Origin: Lachnospiraceae bacterium
GTDB lineage: Bacteria; Bacillota; Clostridia; Lachnospirales; Lachnospiraceae
DNA length: 42,524 nucleotides
Reading direction: 5' to 3'
Assembly (NCBI GenBank): GCA_017553695.1
Contig: JAFZKG010000051.1
Span: 1 to 42,524 of the forward strand
The notes beneath the pieces were generated by a model. It was not told the origin of the DNA, ran no database searches, and worked only from the letters and a program-made list of their open reading frames with translations. Of the stretch, positions 25,695-34,901 are shown one piece after another. Positions within the stretch are counted from its first letter, which is position 1; the number at the start of each line of letters is the position of its first letter. The position numbers and the translations under genes are program-made.

Positions 25695-27221
25695 ATGAAA
25701 ATGAAAGAATACAGAGGCCATATCCGCAACTGGAAAACGCTTTGCGAAGAGCTTGGGATCCAGCCGGCTTCAGAGCGCAAAGAAAGGGAAGAAACGATCA
25801 TTTTAAAGGCATTTGAACGCTGGGGTGATGAGGTTGGACTACATCTGATCGGCATGTTCGCATTTGCGCTGGAGGATGAAGAAACCGGCGAGATCTTTGC
25901 CTGCCGTGATCCGTTCGGCACGAAGCCGTTCTACTATTATCTGACCGAAGAGGGAAATCTGCTCTGCGGAACCTATATCCGTCCGATCCTGGCGGAAGAG
26001 GGATTCCAAAAAGAACTGAACAAAGATATGCTGCAGCTGTATCTGACGCTGACCTATGTGGCCGGGGAGAACACATTCTTCCGGGGACTGAAGAAGCTGA
26101 TGCCGGGACACACACTCCGATTCTCTAATGGGAACATTGCGATCAAGCGTTACTTCCGGCCGACCTTCGCGCCGGATGATACAAGGTCTCTTCAGGAGTG
26201 GGCGGAGGAGATCAACGAGACGGTACGTCACATCATGACAGAAGTGAAGGAACCGGATGAAGTGGCGGAATCCTTCCTGTCCGGCGGCGTGGATTCATCT
26301 TACGTGCTCGCGATGAGCGATGCGAAAACAGCCGATACGATCGGCTATGACGATGAGCGTTTCGATGAATCGCCGCTGGCAAAGCAGACAGCAGACGGAT
26401 TAGGCGTCACGCTGAACCGGCTCCGTGTCACGCCGGAAGAATATTTTGCCATTGTGCCGTGGGTCATGGAGAATATGGAACAGCCTTTGGCAGACGCATC
26501 CGCGATCGCGTTTGCGCTGGGGTGCCGTGCTACTGCGCAGCATACGAAACTCTGCTATTCCGGCGAGGGTTCCGACGAGTTCTTCGGTGGTTACAATATG
26601 TACCGGAATGCAGAACGCTATGGCGATAACCTCAAGACCTTCTATGTGGGCAACACCAACATCATGAAGGAAGATGAGAAGAAGCAGCTCCTGAAATATT
26701 ATAACGATGAGATCCTTCCAATCGATCTTGTGAAAGATATTTACGAAGAGAATGAAGGGATGGATCCGTTGACGAAGATGCAGGATGTGGACATCCGCAT
26801 CTGGCTGGAGGGCGACATCTATTTCAACGTGGACAAAATGAGCACGGCGGCTGGTCTGGAGATCCGGATGCCGCTCACTGACCCGCGTGTCTTTGCAATC
26901 GCATCCCGTCTGCCGGCAAAATATAAGATCGATGATGAGCAGAATAAGGTCGCATTCCGGAATGCGGCGAAGGAAGTGATCCCGGAAGAAGTCGCGTTCC
27001 GTAAGAAACTGGGATTCATCGTGCCGATCCGGCACTGGATGGCCGACGCAAATTATAATCAGGACGTGTATGAAAAACTTCACGGCAAAACAGCAGAGCA
27101 GTTTTTCCATATGGATGTGCTGGATGCGATCTGGCAGGAATACCTTGGCGGAAACTCGGATCTGTGGCGGAAAATCTGGACGATCTACACATTCCTGGTG
27201 TGGTATGACATCTACTTTTAG
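25695..27221 (+). CDS. Asparagine synthetase (AsnB type) with truncated glutaminase domain
   Basis: The 508-residue protein keeps the full synthetase domain: SGGVDSS (196-202) is the ATP pyrophosphatase loop, and YSGEGSDEFFGGY and DKMSTAAGLEIRMPLTD are typical AsnB motifs. The N-terminal glutaminase domain begins only at YRGHIRNWKTL, which aligns with the NGEIYNY region. The catalytic Cys2 and the first 70 or so residues of usual AsnB are absent. GGAGGA (25681-25686) eight bases before ATG 25695, and a promoter just upstream, show that this is the real start. It may use ammonia or another nitrogen donor instead of glutamine. It stands alone between promoters. Confidence 0.85.
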   Translation: MKMKEYRGHIRNWKTLCEELGIQPASERKEREETIILKAFERWGDEVGLHLIGMFAFALEDEETGEIFACRDPFGTKPFYYYLTEEGNLLCGTYIRPILAEEGFQKELNKDMLQLYLTLTYVAGENTFFRGLKKLMPGHTLRFSNGNIAIKRYFRPTFAPDDTRSLQEWAEEINETVRHIMTEVKEPDEVAESFLSGGVDSSYVLAMSDAKTADTIGYDDERFDESPLAKQTADGLGVTLNRLRVTPEEYFAIVPWVMENMEQPLADASAIAFALGCRATAQHTKLCYSGEGSDEFFGGYNMYRNAERYGDNLKTFYVGNTNIMKEDEKKQLLKYYNDEILPIDLVKDIYEENEGMDPLTKMQDVDIRIWLEGDIYFNVDKMSTAAGLEIRMPLTDPRVFAIASRLPAKYKIDDEQNKVAFRNAAKEVIPEEVAFRKKLGFIVPIRHWMADANYNQDVYEKLHGKTAEQFFHMDVLDAIWQEYLGGNSDLWRKIWTIYTFLVWYDIYF

Positions 27222-27250
27222 TTGTACATTTCCGGGATTTATACTATAAT
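27222..27250 (+). promoter_or_regulatory. Promoter of the small lipoprotein cluster
   Basis: TTGTAC (27222-27227), 17 bp, TATAAT (27245-27250). It starts directly after the asparagine synthetase stop. Confidence 0.7.
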
Positions 27251-27282
27251 TTTCGGTAATCAAAAAACACTTGGAGGCATCA

Positions 27283-27663
27283 ATGAAGAGACTATTTTCC
27301 ATTATTCTGATCTGCATTCTGTGCGCGGTCTGTCTTTGCGGCTGCAAGGACAAAGAACCGGAACCGGAAACCACACAGGAGCAGACCACGAAGAAAGAAA
27401 ATGATTCCGCTCTGTTCGGGACCTGGGAAGAATATGATATCCCGGATGGTCAGGAACTGGGCGATTACTGGGTCTTCAACAGCGACGGCACCGGCAAATG
27501 GGGGCTGATGGATGTGGCATTCACATTCTCCACAGAAAGCGGTGTTATCACAGTGGACTGTGATGAAGGCTGGGGCGAGTATAAATTCCATTATTCGATT
27601 GATGGAAATATCCTCACTATGCAGGAAGAAGGAAACAGCGCTAACCAGTATCAGAAGAGATGA
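27283..27663 (+). CDS. Small lipoprotein, paralog 1 of 3
   Basis: The 126-residue protein starts at ATG 27283 behind TTGGAGG (27271-27277). Its lipoprotein signal ends in LCGC. An acidic linker rich in Glu and Thr leads to a small beta-rich domain with GTWEEYD, FNSDGTGKWG and YSIDGNILTM. These words recur in the two genes that follow, so the three are paralogs. The pattern resembles lipocalin-like DUF families of Clostridia; the function is unknown. Its stop overlaps the next start by four bases. Confidence 0.8.
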   Translation: MKRLFSIILICILCAVCLCGCKDKEPEPETTQEQTTKKENDSALFGTWEEYDIPDGQELGDYWVFNSDGTGKWGLMDVAFTFSTESGVITVDCDEGWGEYKFHYSIDGNILTMQEEGNSANQYQKR

Positions 27664-28103
27664 GAAAAACAGCAGGTATCATTGTATGTATCATAATGAG
27701 TATCGCATTGCTTGCCGGCTGCCAAAAAGGTCCGGCAAAGGATGCTGTGCTGGATGAGGCGATCTTCGGAACGTGGAATCAGATCACAGAGGACGGATCA
27801 GCCTCTCTGGAAGATCTCGGGATCCCTTCCGGGTATACTTTTAATGAAGACGGAACGGGGATCGATCTGTTCTGGGCATTATCTTTTACCTATCAGACAG
27901 ATCAGGGGATCCTTTATATCGATTATGACGATGTCAGTTGTGATGACAGCGATTATACTTATTCGATCGATGGCGACGTCATCACTATGACCCGGAACGC
28001 GAAAGACGCCATCACCATGCTGTATCAGAAAGAAGCAGAAGAAACCGAACCGGAATCCGAGACCGAAACAGTACCGGAAACGGAACCGGCGGAGGAACCA
28101 TAA
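27660..28103 (+). CDS. Small lipoprotein, paralog 2 of 3
   Basis: The 147-residue lipoprotein has the signal LLAGC. Its domain holds [22 protein letters not shown] and YSIDGDVITMTR, matching its neighbours. After the domain it carries a tail of Glu, Thr and Pro (about residues 122-147) that the others lack; in paralog 1 a similar linker lies before the domain. It is translationally coupled to paralog 1 through ATGA. Confidence 0.8.
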   Translation: MRKTAGIIVCIIMSIALLAGCQKGPAKDAVLDEAIFGTWNQITEDGSASLEDLGIPSGYTFNEDGTGIDLFWALSFTYQTDQGILYIDYDDVSCDDSDYTYSIDGDVITMTRNAKDAITMLYQKEAEETEPESETETVPETEPAEEP

Positions 28104-28115
28104 AGAGGAATACAC

Positions 28116-28460
28116 ATGAAAAAGAGACTGATCAGCCTTCTTTGTATCCTGCTTTGCATCCTGGCACTTTGTGCCTGCGGAAAGAAAGAGGAAGAGGAGC
28201 CAATCGAGAATGACGCCGCAATCCTTGGCACGTGGACCGAGTCCTACTGGGATTCCGGGTACACATTCAATGAAGACGGCACCGGCATGGATATCTTCTG
28301 GGATCAGCCGTTTACCTTCACGGCTGTGGACGGGGAACTGAAGATCCAGTACACGGAAGGCATTTATCAGGATAAGTTGTTTACCTATTCGGTGAACGAA
28401 AACACGCTGACCCTCACCCGGAGCGGAGAGGACGGCGGAACCTGGACATATACAAAGTAA
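28116..28460 (+). CDS. Small lipoprotein, paralog 3 of 3
   Basis: The 114-residue lipoprotein is the shortest of the set. Its signal ends in LCAC, and [22 protein letters not shown] and [12 protein letters not shown] match the other two. GAGGAA before ATG 28116 is the ribosome site. It is closest in sequence to paralog 2. Function unknown; probably on the outer face of the membrane. Confidence 0.8.
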   Translation: MKKRLISLLCILLCILALCACGKKEEEEPIENDAAILGTWTESYWDSGYTFNEDGTGMDIFWDQPFTFTAVDGELKIQYTEGIYQDKLFTYSVNENTLTLTRSGEDGGTWTYTK

Positions 28461-28488
28461 TGGCAGTTCAAGAAGAGAGGGAGAAAAG

Positions 28489-28932
28489 GTGAAAAAGTTT
28501 TTTAACGAATTCAAGGAATTCATCAGCAAAGGCAATGTCATGGATATGGCCGTCGGCATTATCGTAGGCGGTGCGTTCACTGCGATCGTATCCTCTTTGA
28601 CCGACGACATTATCAATCCATTGATCGGCTCGATCTTCAAAATGGATTTCACGGAGCTGGTTGCCAATGTCAATGGCGCGGAACTCAGATATGGCGCGTT
28701 CATCATGGCGATCATCAACTTCATTATCATTGCGTTCGTCCTGTTCCTGATCGTGAAGGGTATGAACAAGCTCAGGGCAAAAGCAGAAGAGAAGAAGAAA
28801 GCAGAAGAAGCTGCAGCAGCTCCGGCCACCAAGATCTGTCCGTTCTGCAAGAGCGAGGTGCCGATCGAAGCAACCCGGTGCGCACACTGCACAAGCGAAC
28901 TTCCGGAGGAGCCGAAGGAAGCAGAAGCTTAA
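28489..28932 (+). CDS. mscL: Large-conductance mechanosensitive channel MscL with C-terminal zinc ribbon
   Basis: The 147-residue protein has the classic MscL N-terminus ([23 protein letters not shown]), two membrane helices (about 15-45 and 70-90) and a Lys-rich cytoplasmic bundle. It opens under membrane tension to release solutes in osmotic downshock. Beyond a usual MscL end it adds an Ala linker and a zinc ribbon with Cys117, Cys120, Cys131 and Cys134 (CPFC, CAHC). GTG 28489 is the start, with GAGAGGGAG upstream. No clear terminator follows. Confidence 0.93.
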   Translation: MKKFFNEFKEFISKGNVMDMAVGIIVGGAFTAIVSSLTDDIINPLIGSIFKMDFTELVANVNGAELRYGAFIMAIINFIIIAFVLFLIVKGMNKLRAKAEEKKKAEEAAAAPATKICPFCKSEVPIEATRCAHCTSELPEEPKEAEA

Positions 28933-28991
28933 AGCGTAACCACGAGCGGCCCTTTCCCGTAAAAATTCACATTTTTATTCTGAAAAGGACC

Positions 28992-29020
28992 TTTACAGCG
29001 GGTGCATTGCCTGTTAAAAT
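28992..29020 (+). promoter_or_regulatory. Promoter of the G5/M23 gene
   Basis: TTTACA (28992-28997), 17 bp, TAAAAT (29015-29020) with TG extension at 29012. The start point would be near 29027. Confidence 0.75.
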
Positions 29021-29060
29021 ATTACGTAATTGTTACGAAATAATTACAAAAATGCACCCG
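28999..29060. promoter_or_regulatory. 10 bp inverted repeat flanking the promoter and leader
   Basis: CGGGTGCATT (28999-29008, within the -35/-10 spacer) and AATGCACCCG (29051-29060, in the leader) are perfect inverted copies about 51 bp apart. An inner GTAATT/AATTAC dyad (29026-29047) lies between them. Since the first arm is upstream of the start point, this looks like a DNA operator pair; in read-through RNA it could also fold as a weak terminator. Confidence 0.55.
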
Positions 29061-29068
29061 ATTTTTGT

Positions 29069-30451
29069 ATGCAGAAATTAACGAAATATCACAAACGAAT
29101 CAAACTGACATTCATCGCATCCGCATTCTGCTGTTGCTTTCTTTTGATGTTCCTGTTTAATTCGGTTGGCAGTTTCGCGGCGGAAGCCAATTATTATGAA
29201 GTGAAGATCGCCGGGGAAGTAGCCGGAAGCAGCAACAGCAAAGAAAAGGCAGAAGAGGCGCTGAAAGAAGCGCGGACAAAACTCAGCAAGGAAGCGGGCT
29301 CCATTGTTTTTGTGGATTCCTCGTTTACGATCGAGGCAAAAAACAAGGCATTCGCGAAGACGGATGATATTGAGGAACTGTCGGAGGCAATCTACACAAA
29401 GCTGAAAGAATACACGGACACGAACTACACCCAGGCGATCATGCTCAGCACCGGGAATTATTATATCCTGGTGGACTCCACGATCACGGCGGGGGAAGTC
29501 CTCCGCTCGCTGGAAAAGCAGGGGGACGAGTATGATGAATACACTGTGACACTGACTTCCAAAAAAGTCGACAATTTTACGGAGATCACCTATCAGGTGG
29601 AAGAGTCTGACAGTATGAAACAGCGGATCGAAGAACTGATGGAAACGGAAGGCCTTTCGCGAAAGGCGGCTGCAAATCAGCTGCATAAAACGGTGGACAT
29701 CGGATTCGTGGACTCGCTTGAGATCCGCTCCGTCTATACAGACCGCGACGCAGTGCTGAAGGGCAATGAGGCTGTCGAAAAGGCACTTGCCGATAATGCC
29801 ATCGGGATCCGTATCAGCGTCCTGGCCAATTACGATGAAGATTTCTATGCCGAGGCAGAATACTGGGAAGACGGGAACCTTTACGAAGGCAGGACTGAAG
29901 TGGAACGGGAGGCTGTTCCGGGCGTTCGGAATGTCAATGCAGTCATTACGACGGTGAATGGCAGAGAGACTGGCAGACAGGTCCTTTCACAGACCGTGAT
30001 CACAGAGCCGGTACCGGAGATCATCCGGACAGGAACCATGCCGCCGCCAACCTTCGTTGTGCCGCTGGATAATTGCTTCCTGTCATCCGGGTTCGGATAC
30101 CGCTGGGGTGCTCTGCATTCCGGAAATGATTATGCATGCTCTTATGCAGAGCCAATCTATGCAAGCTGCCCGGGCACGGTAATAGAGGTGGTCCACTCCT
30201 GGGAAGGATATGGAAATTACGTCATGATCCAGCATGATGAGCATCTGAAGACCCGTTATGCACATATGAGCGATACTGCGTGCGAGGTAGGGCAGCAGGT
30301 ACAGCGCTACGAAGTCATCGGCTATGCAGGATCCACGGGCGACTCTACCGGCGTGCACTGCCATTTCGAGATCATTCTGGATGGCGTTGCGATCGATCCG
30401 TTTACCTATCTGGATGGTGGCGGATATGATTATTACTACGACGAATGGTAG
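29069..30451 (+). CDS. Secreted M23 peptidase with G5-like domain
   Basis: ATG 29069 is the likely start, giving 460 residues, although no ribosome site is visible. Residues about 12-38 form a signal peptide or anchor. A long middle region (about 40-265) of unclear family contains strand-helix patterns. A G5-like segment (about 270-330; EGRTEVEREAVPG) precedes the LytM/M23 domain (about 340-445), where HSGNDYA and HCHFE give the zinc ligands. It is predicted to cut peptidoglycan peptide bonds outside the cell. The tail is Tyr/Gly-rich. It has its own promoter, with murA downstream. Confidence 0.88.
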   Translation: MQKLTKYHKRIKLTFIASAFCCCFLLMFLFNSVGSFAAEANYYEVKIAGEVAGSSNSKEKAEEALKEARTKLSKEAGSIVFVDSSFTIEAKNKAFAKTDDIEELSEAIYTKLKEYTDTNYTQAIMLSTGNYYILVDSTITAGEVLRSLEKQGDEYDEYTVTLTSKKVDNFTEITYQVEESDSMKQRIEELMETEGLSRKAAANQLHKTVDIGFVDSLEIRSVYTDRDAVLKGNEAVEKALADNAIGIRISVLANYDEDFYAEAEYWEDGNLYEGRTEVEREAVPGVRNVNAVITTVNGRETGRQVLSQTVITEPVPEIIRTGTMPPPTFVVPLDNCFLSSGFGYRWGALHSGNDYACSYAEPIYASCPGTVIEVVHSWEGYGNYVMIQHDEHLKTRYAHMSDTACEVGQQVQRYEVIGYAGSTGDSTGVHCHFEIILDGVAIDPFTYLDGGGYDYYYDEW

Positions 30452-30462
30452 TTCCAAACCGC

Positions 30463-30491
30463 TTTACAATAAAGGTTTTTACAGGTATAAT
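30463..30491 (+). promoter_or_regulatory. Promoter of murA
   Basis: TTTACA (30463-30468), 17 bp, TATAAT (30486-30491). It is a near-consensus vegetative promoter. Confidence 0.85.
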
Positions 30492-30495
30492 TAAT

Positions 30496-30522
30496 GTCCG
30501 GGTTAAGGAATTTGACCCGGAC
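30496..30522 (+). promoter_or_regulatory. Stem-loop at the 5' end of the murA transcript
   Basis: GTCCGGGT (30496-30503) and ACCCGGAC (30515-30522) form a perfect 8 bp stem with an 11 base loop. It begins at the predicted start point and ends before the GGTGG ribosome site. It may protect the RNA end or act as an operator. Confidence 0.6.
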
Positions 30523-30542
30523 GTTTATTATTTGGTGGAAGT

Positions 30543-31832
30543 ATGGAACAATATATCATTAACGGTGGCAAACCGCTTCGCGGGATCGTTGATATCTATG
30601 GGGCTAAAAATGCGGCATTAGCCATTATTCCGGCTGCTGTTCTGACGGAAGAGCCCGTGATCATCAACAATCTGCCGGACGTCAGTGACATCAATATATT
30701 GCTGGATGCGATCGCGCAGATCGGCGCGACGGTGGAACGGATCAATCGACATAAGGTCCGTATCGTTGGTGCCGGTGTCCATACCCATCAGGTCGACTTT
30801 GATTACATCAGCAAGATCCGCGCATCGTATTATCTGCTCGGTGTGCTGCTCGGAAGATTTCATGAGGCGGAAGTGGCCATGCCGGGAGGCTGCTCGATCG
30901 GCGCTCGTCCGATCGATCAGCATATCAAAGGCTTTGAGGCGCTCGGCGCACAGGTGACGATCAGCAACGGCACGATCCAGGCGAAGGCTGAGAAACTGGA
31001 AGGCAACCACATTTATTTCGATGTGGTCTCCGTCGGTGCAACCATCAACATCATGCTTGCTGCTGTCATGGCGGAGGGCAACACCATTATCGAGAACCCG
31101 GCCAAGGAGCCGCATGTGGTCGATCTGGCCAATATGCTGAACTCGATGGGCGCCCGCATCCGTGGCGCCGGGACTGACGTGATCCGTATCAGAGGCGTGC
31201 AGAAACTGCATAAGACCGAATATACCGTCATCCCGGACCAGATCGAAGCAGGCACATTTATGTTTGCGGCTGCGATCACAAAGGGCGAAGTCACTGTGAC
31301 GAACGTCATTCCGAAGCATCTGGAATCGATCACATCCAAACTGGTCGATATCGGCTGCGATGTGGAAGAGTTTGATGAAGCTGTGATCGTGCATGGGTGT
31401 GAGGAACTGCAGGCAACACAGGTGAAGACTTTGCCGTATCCGGGCTTTCCGACCGATATGCAGCCACAGATCTCGGTGGCGCTGGCATTGGCGAGGGGAA
31501 CTTCCACGGTAACCGAGAGTCTTTTCGAGAACCGGTTCAAATATGTGGCGGAACTGGCACGCATGGGCGCAAGGATCAAAGTGGAAAATAATACCGCGAT
31601 CATCTCAGGCGTGAAGGGTCTTAGTGGTGCACATATCGCAGCACCGGATCTGCGCGCGGGAGCAGCGCTTGTGCTCGCAGCGCTTTCCGCGGACGGAACA
31701 TCCACTGTCGACGACATCCATTATATCCAGCGCGGGTATGAGGAGTTTGATGAGAAACTGCGCGCACTCGGCGCAGACATCCGTAAGGTCCAGGTGGAAG
31801 AAAACAAAAAGGGAGAAATCAAAGCAGTTTGA
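30543..31832 (+). CDS. murA: UDP-N-acetylglucosamine 1-carboxyvinyltransferase
   Basis: The 429-residue enzyme catalyses the first committed step of peptidoglycan synthesis, moving enolpyruvate from PEP to UDP-GlcNAc. Lys22/Asn23 in YGAKNAAL and Cys117 in PGGCSIGARPIDQH (the fosfomycin target) are present. FPTDMQPQ and the ENRF motif near the end are also canonical. Firmicutes often carry two copies (MurA and MurZ); which one this is cannot be told. It has its own promoter; the metK riboswitch leader begins about 28 bases after the stop. Confidence 0.95.
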   Translation: MEQYIINGGKPLRGIVDIYGAKNAALAIIPAAVLTEEPVIINNLPDVSDINILLDAIAQIGATVERINRHKVRIVGAGVHTHQVDFDYISKIRASYYLLGVLLGRFHEAEVAMPGGCSIGARPIDQHIKGFEALGAQVTISNGTIQAKAEKLEGNHIYFDVVSVGATINIMLAAVMAEGNTIIENPAKEPHVVDLANMLNSMGARIRGAGTDVIRIRGVQKLHKTEYTVIPDQIEAGTFMFAAAITKGEVTVTNVIPKHLESITSKLVDIGCDVEEFDEAVIVHGCEELQATQVKTLPYPGFPTDMQPQISVALALARGTSTVTESLFENRFKYVAELARMGARIKVENNTAIISGVKGLSGAHIAAPDLRAGAALVLAALSADGTSTVDDIHYIQRGYEEFDEKLRALGADIRKVQVEENKKGEIKAV

Positions 31833-31860
31833 TTCAATTATAAACCGAATATTCCAATCG

Positions 31861-32011
31861 TCTTATTCAGAGTGATGGAGATAGAAGGATCTGTGAAATC
31901 ACGACAACCCCTGCTTTTGAGCGAGGAAGGTGCCAACCTAAGCGATTTAAAAAATCGATCAATAAGAGGATTTAGGTTCCAGACTTAAGTCCGCTTACAG
32001 GCGGATTTTTT
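31861..32011 (+). ncRNA. SAM-I (S-box) riboswitch with terminator
   Basis: Conserved S-box words appear in order: CAGAGTGATGGAG near the 5' side, CACGACAACC, and AAGGTGCCAACCTA. P1 pairs TCTTATT (31861-31867) with AATAAGA (31961-31967), and another stem is GCGATTT/AAATCG. The expression platform is a terminator, TCCGC (31990-31994) with GCGGA (32001-32005) and a T run. GGATTT (31968-31973) can instead pair with AAGTCC (31987-31992) as antiterminator. High S-adenosylmethionine should stop transcription of metK. Confidence 0.93.
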
Positions 32012-32064
32012 CATTGGAACACTTCCCTGAAAAAGCGACATGGAATAACAGTCAGGAGGGAAAA

Positions 32065-33231
<1,167 letters not shown>

Positions 33232-33279
33232 AAAGACGGGTTTTTGCCCGATCGGAATAAACTTTGAGAGGAACAGACA

Positions 33280-34719
33280 ATGGGAAAAGAGAAAAAACTG
33301 GTTGAAGACATCACTCCGATGAATGAAGACTTCGCGCAATGGTACACGGATGTTGTGACAAAGGCGCAGCTGATGCGGTATTCCTCCGTTAAAGGCTGCA
33401 TGATGATCCTGCCCAACGGATACGCTATCTGGGAAAACATCCAGAAAAACCTGGACCAGATGTTCAAGGAAACCGGTGTGGAGAATGTCTATATGCCGTT
33501 GTTCATTCCGGAAAGCCTGCTGAACCGTGAGAAGGATCACGTGGAAGGCTTCGCACCGGAATGCGCATGGGTCACAAAGGGCGGACAGGAAGTACTGGAG
33601 GAAAAACTCGTCGTACGTCCGACGTCGGAGACATTGTTCTGCGAACTCTATTCCGATATTGTGCAGTCCTACCGGGATCTGCCAAAGCTGTATAACCAGT
33701 GGTGCAGCGTGGTTCGCTGGGAAAAGACCACGAGACCATTCTTACGTTCCTCCGAGTTTTTATGGCAGGAAGGCCATACGGTACACGCTACGGCGGAAGA
33801 AGCACAGGAGCGGACGATCCTGATGCTGAACACCTACGCGGATTTTTGCGAGAAATACCTGGCGCTGCCAATGATCAAGGGTCGCAAGACCGACAAGGAG
33901 AAATTTGCCGGCGCGGAAGAGACCTATACGATCGAAGCCCTGATGCATGACGGCAAGGCGCTGCAGAGCGGAACCAGCCACAACTTTGGCGATGGCTTCG
34001 CGCGGGCGTTTGACATGACGTTTACCGATAAAGACAATACATTGAAATATGTGCACCAGACATCCTGGGGACTCTCCACCCGTATCATCGGCGCCATCAT
34101 CATGGTGCATGGCGATGATTCCGGACTGGTCCTGCCGCCACGCATCGCGCCGACACAGGTGATGGTCATTCCGATCGCCGCTCATAAAGAAGGTGTGTTG
34201 GAGAAAGCAAACGAAGTATATGAAAGTCTGCTGAAAGCCGGCATCCGTGCTAAACTGGATGATTCCGACAAGAGTCCGGGATGGAAGTTCAGCGAGCAGG
34301 AGATCAAGGGTATCCCGACCCGTATTGAGATCGGTCCGAAGGATATCGAGGCAGGCCATGTGGTCGTGGTGCGCCGTGATACCCGCGAAAAGATCGAAGT
34401 CGCCATTGACGAAGTGGCAGTCAAACTTCCGGAGATCTTTGAGACGATGCAGAACGAGATGCTTGAAAAGGCACGGGCACACAGAGACAGCCACACCTTT
34501 GAAGCACGTACGTACGAGGAGTTCAAAGATGCGATCGAAAACAAACCGGGCTTTGTAAAGGCAATGTGGTGCGGTGACGAGGCATGTGAGTTGAAGATCA
34601 AAGAAGATACGACGGCCACCTCCCGCTGCATGCCATTCGAGCAGGAGCAGATCGCAGATACCTGCGTCTGCTGCGGCAAGCCGGCGAAAACTCTGGTTTA
34701 CTGGGGCAAGGCGTATTAA
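33280..34719 (+). CDS. proS: Prolyl-tRNA synthetase, archaeal/eukaryotic-like type
   Basis: The 479-residue class II synthetase charges tRNA-Pro. It is the short ProRS form without the bacterial editing insert: motif 2 is [14 protein letters not shown], and motif 3 lies in [17 protein letters not shown]. The C-terminal zinc domain carries Cys residues in [10 protein letters not shown] and TCVCCGK and ends in an aromatic-Tyr tail (YWGKAY), as in this type. AGAGGA before ATG 33280 is the ribosome site. No terminator is seen after the gene. Confidence 0.95.
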   Translation: MGKEKKLVEDITPMNEDFAQWYTDVVTKAQLMRYSSVKGCMMILPNGYAIWENIQKNLDQMFKETGVENVYMPLFIPESLLNREKDHVEGFAPECAWVTKGGQEVLEEKLVVRPTSETLFCELYSDIVQSYRDLPKLYNQWCSVVRWEKTTRPFLRSSEFLWQEGHTVHATAEEAQERTILMLNTYADFCEKYLALPMIKGRKTDKEKFAGAEETYTIEALMHDGKALQSGTSHNFGDGFARAFDMTFTDKDNTLKYVHQTSWGLSTRIIGAIIMVHGDDSGLVLPPRIAPTQVMVIPIAAHKEGVLEKANEVYESLLKAGIRAKLDDSDKSPGWKFSEQEIKGIPTRIEIGPKDIEAGHVVVVRRDTREKIEVAIDEVAVKLPEIFETMQNEMLEKARAHRDSHTFEARTYEEFKDAIENKPGFVKAMWCGDEACELKIKEDTTATSRCMPFEQEQIADTCVCCGKPAKTLVYWGKAY

Positions 34720-34730
34720 TTACCAGGTGG

Positions 34731-34859
34731 TTAGCCTGTGAATAGGACATGGCTAAGAGGCTAATAAAACTAGCGGAAAACAAAAGCCTGCGGCAACGCC
34801 TTGCAGATATAGGCTAATAGGGCATTAGCTTGCCGGGCATAAATCTCATATAGGCTAAT
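34731..34859. repeat. GGCTAAT repeat cluster between proS and cca
   Basis: GGCTAA or GGCTAAT occurs at 34751, 34759, 34812 and 34853, and inverted at 34731 (TTAGCC) and 34824 (ATTAGC). The 12-mer ATATAGGCTAAT is exact at 34807 and 34848, 41 bp apart. Arms at 34731/34751 and at 34812/34824 can fold as hairpins. The 182 bp gap has no other recognisable content. Confidence 0.6.
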
Positions 34860-34901
34860 CCATAATTGACCTGCGGAGTCAAAACTGCAGAGATCAAAGA
34901 G

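Noticed and set aside
26400-27389. A 329-codon minus-strand frame over asparagine synthetase and the first lipoprotein
   Set aside because: It runs through a promoter and two well supported plus-strand genes and resembles no family.
27879-28892. A 337-codon minus-strand frame across two lipoprotein genes and mscL
   Set aside because: It crosses three clear plus-strand genes and their ribosome sites.
33235-33255. CGGG-TTTTTG-CCCG hairpin after metK as a terminator
   Set aside because: The stem is only 4-5 bp and no T run follows it, so proS may well be read through from metK.
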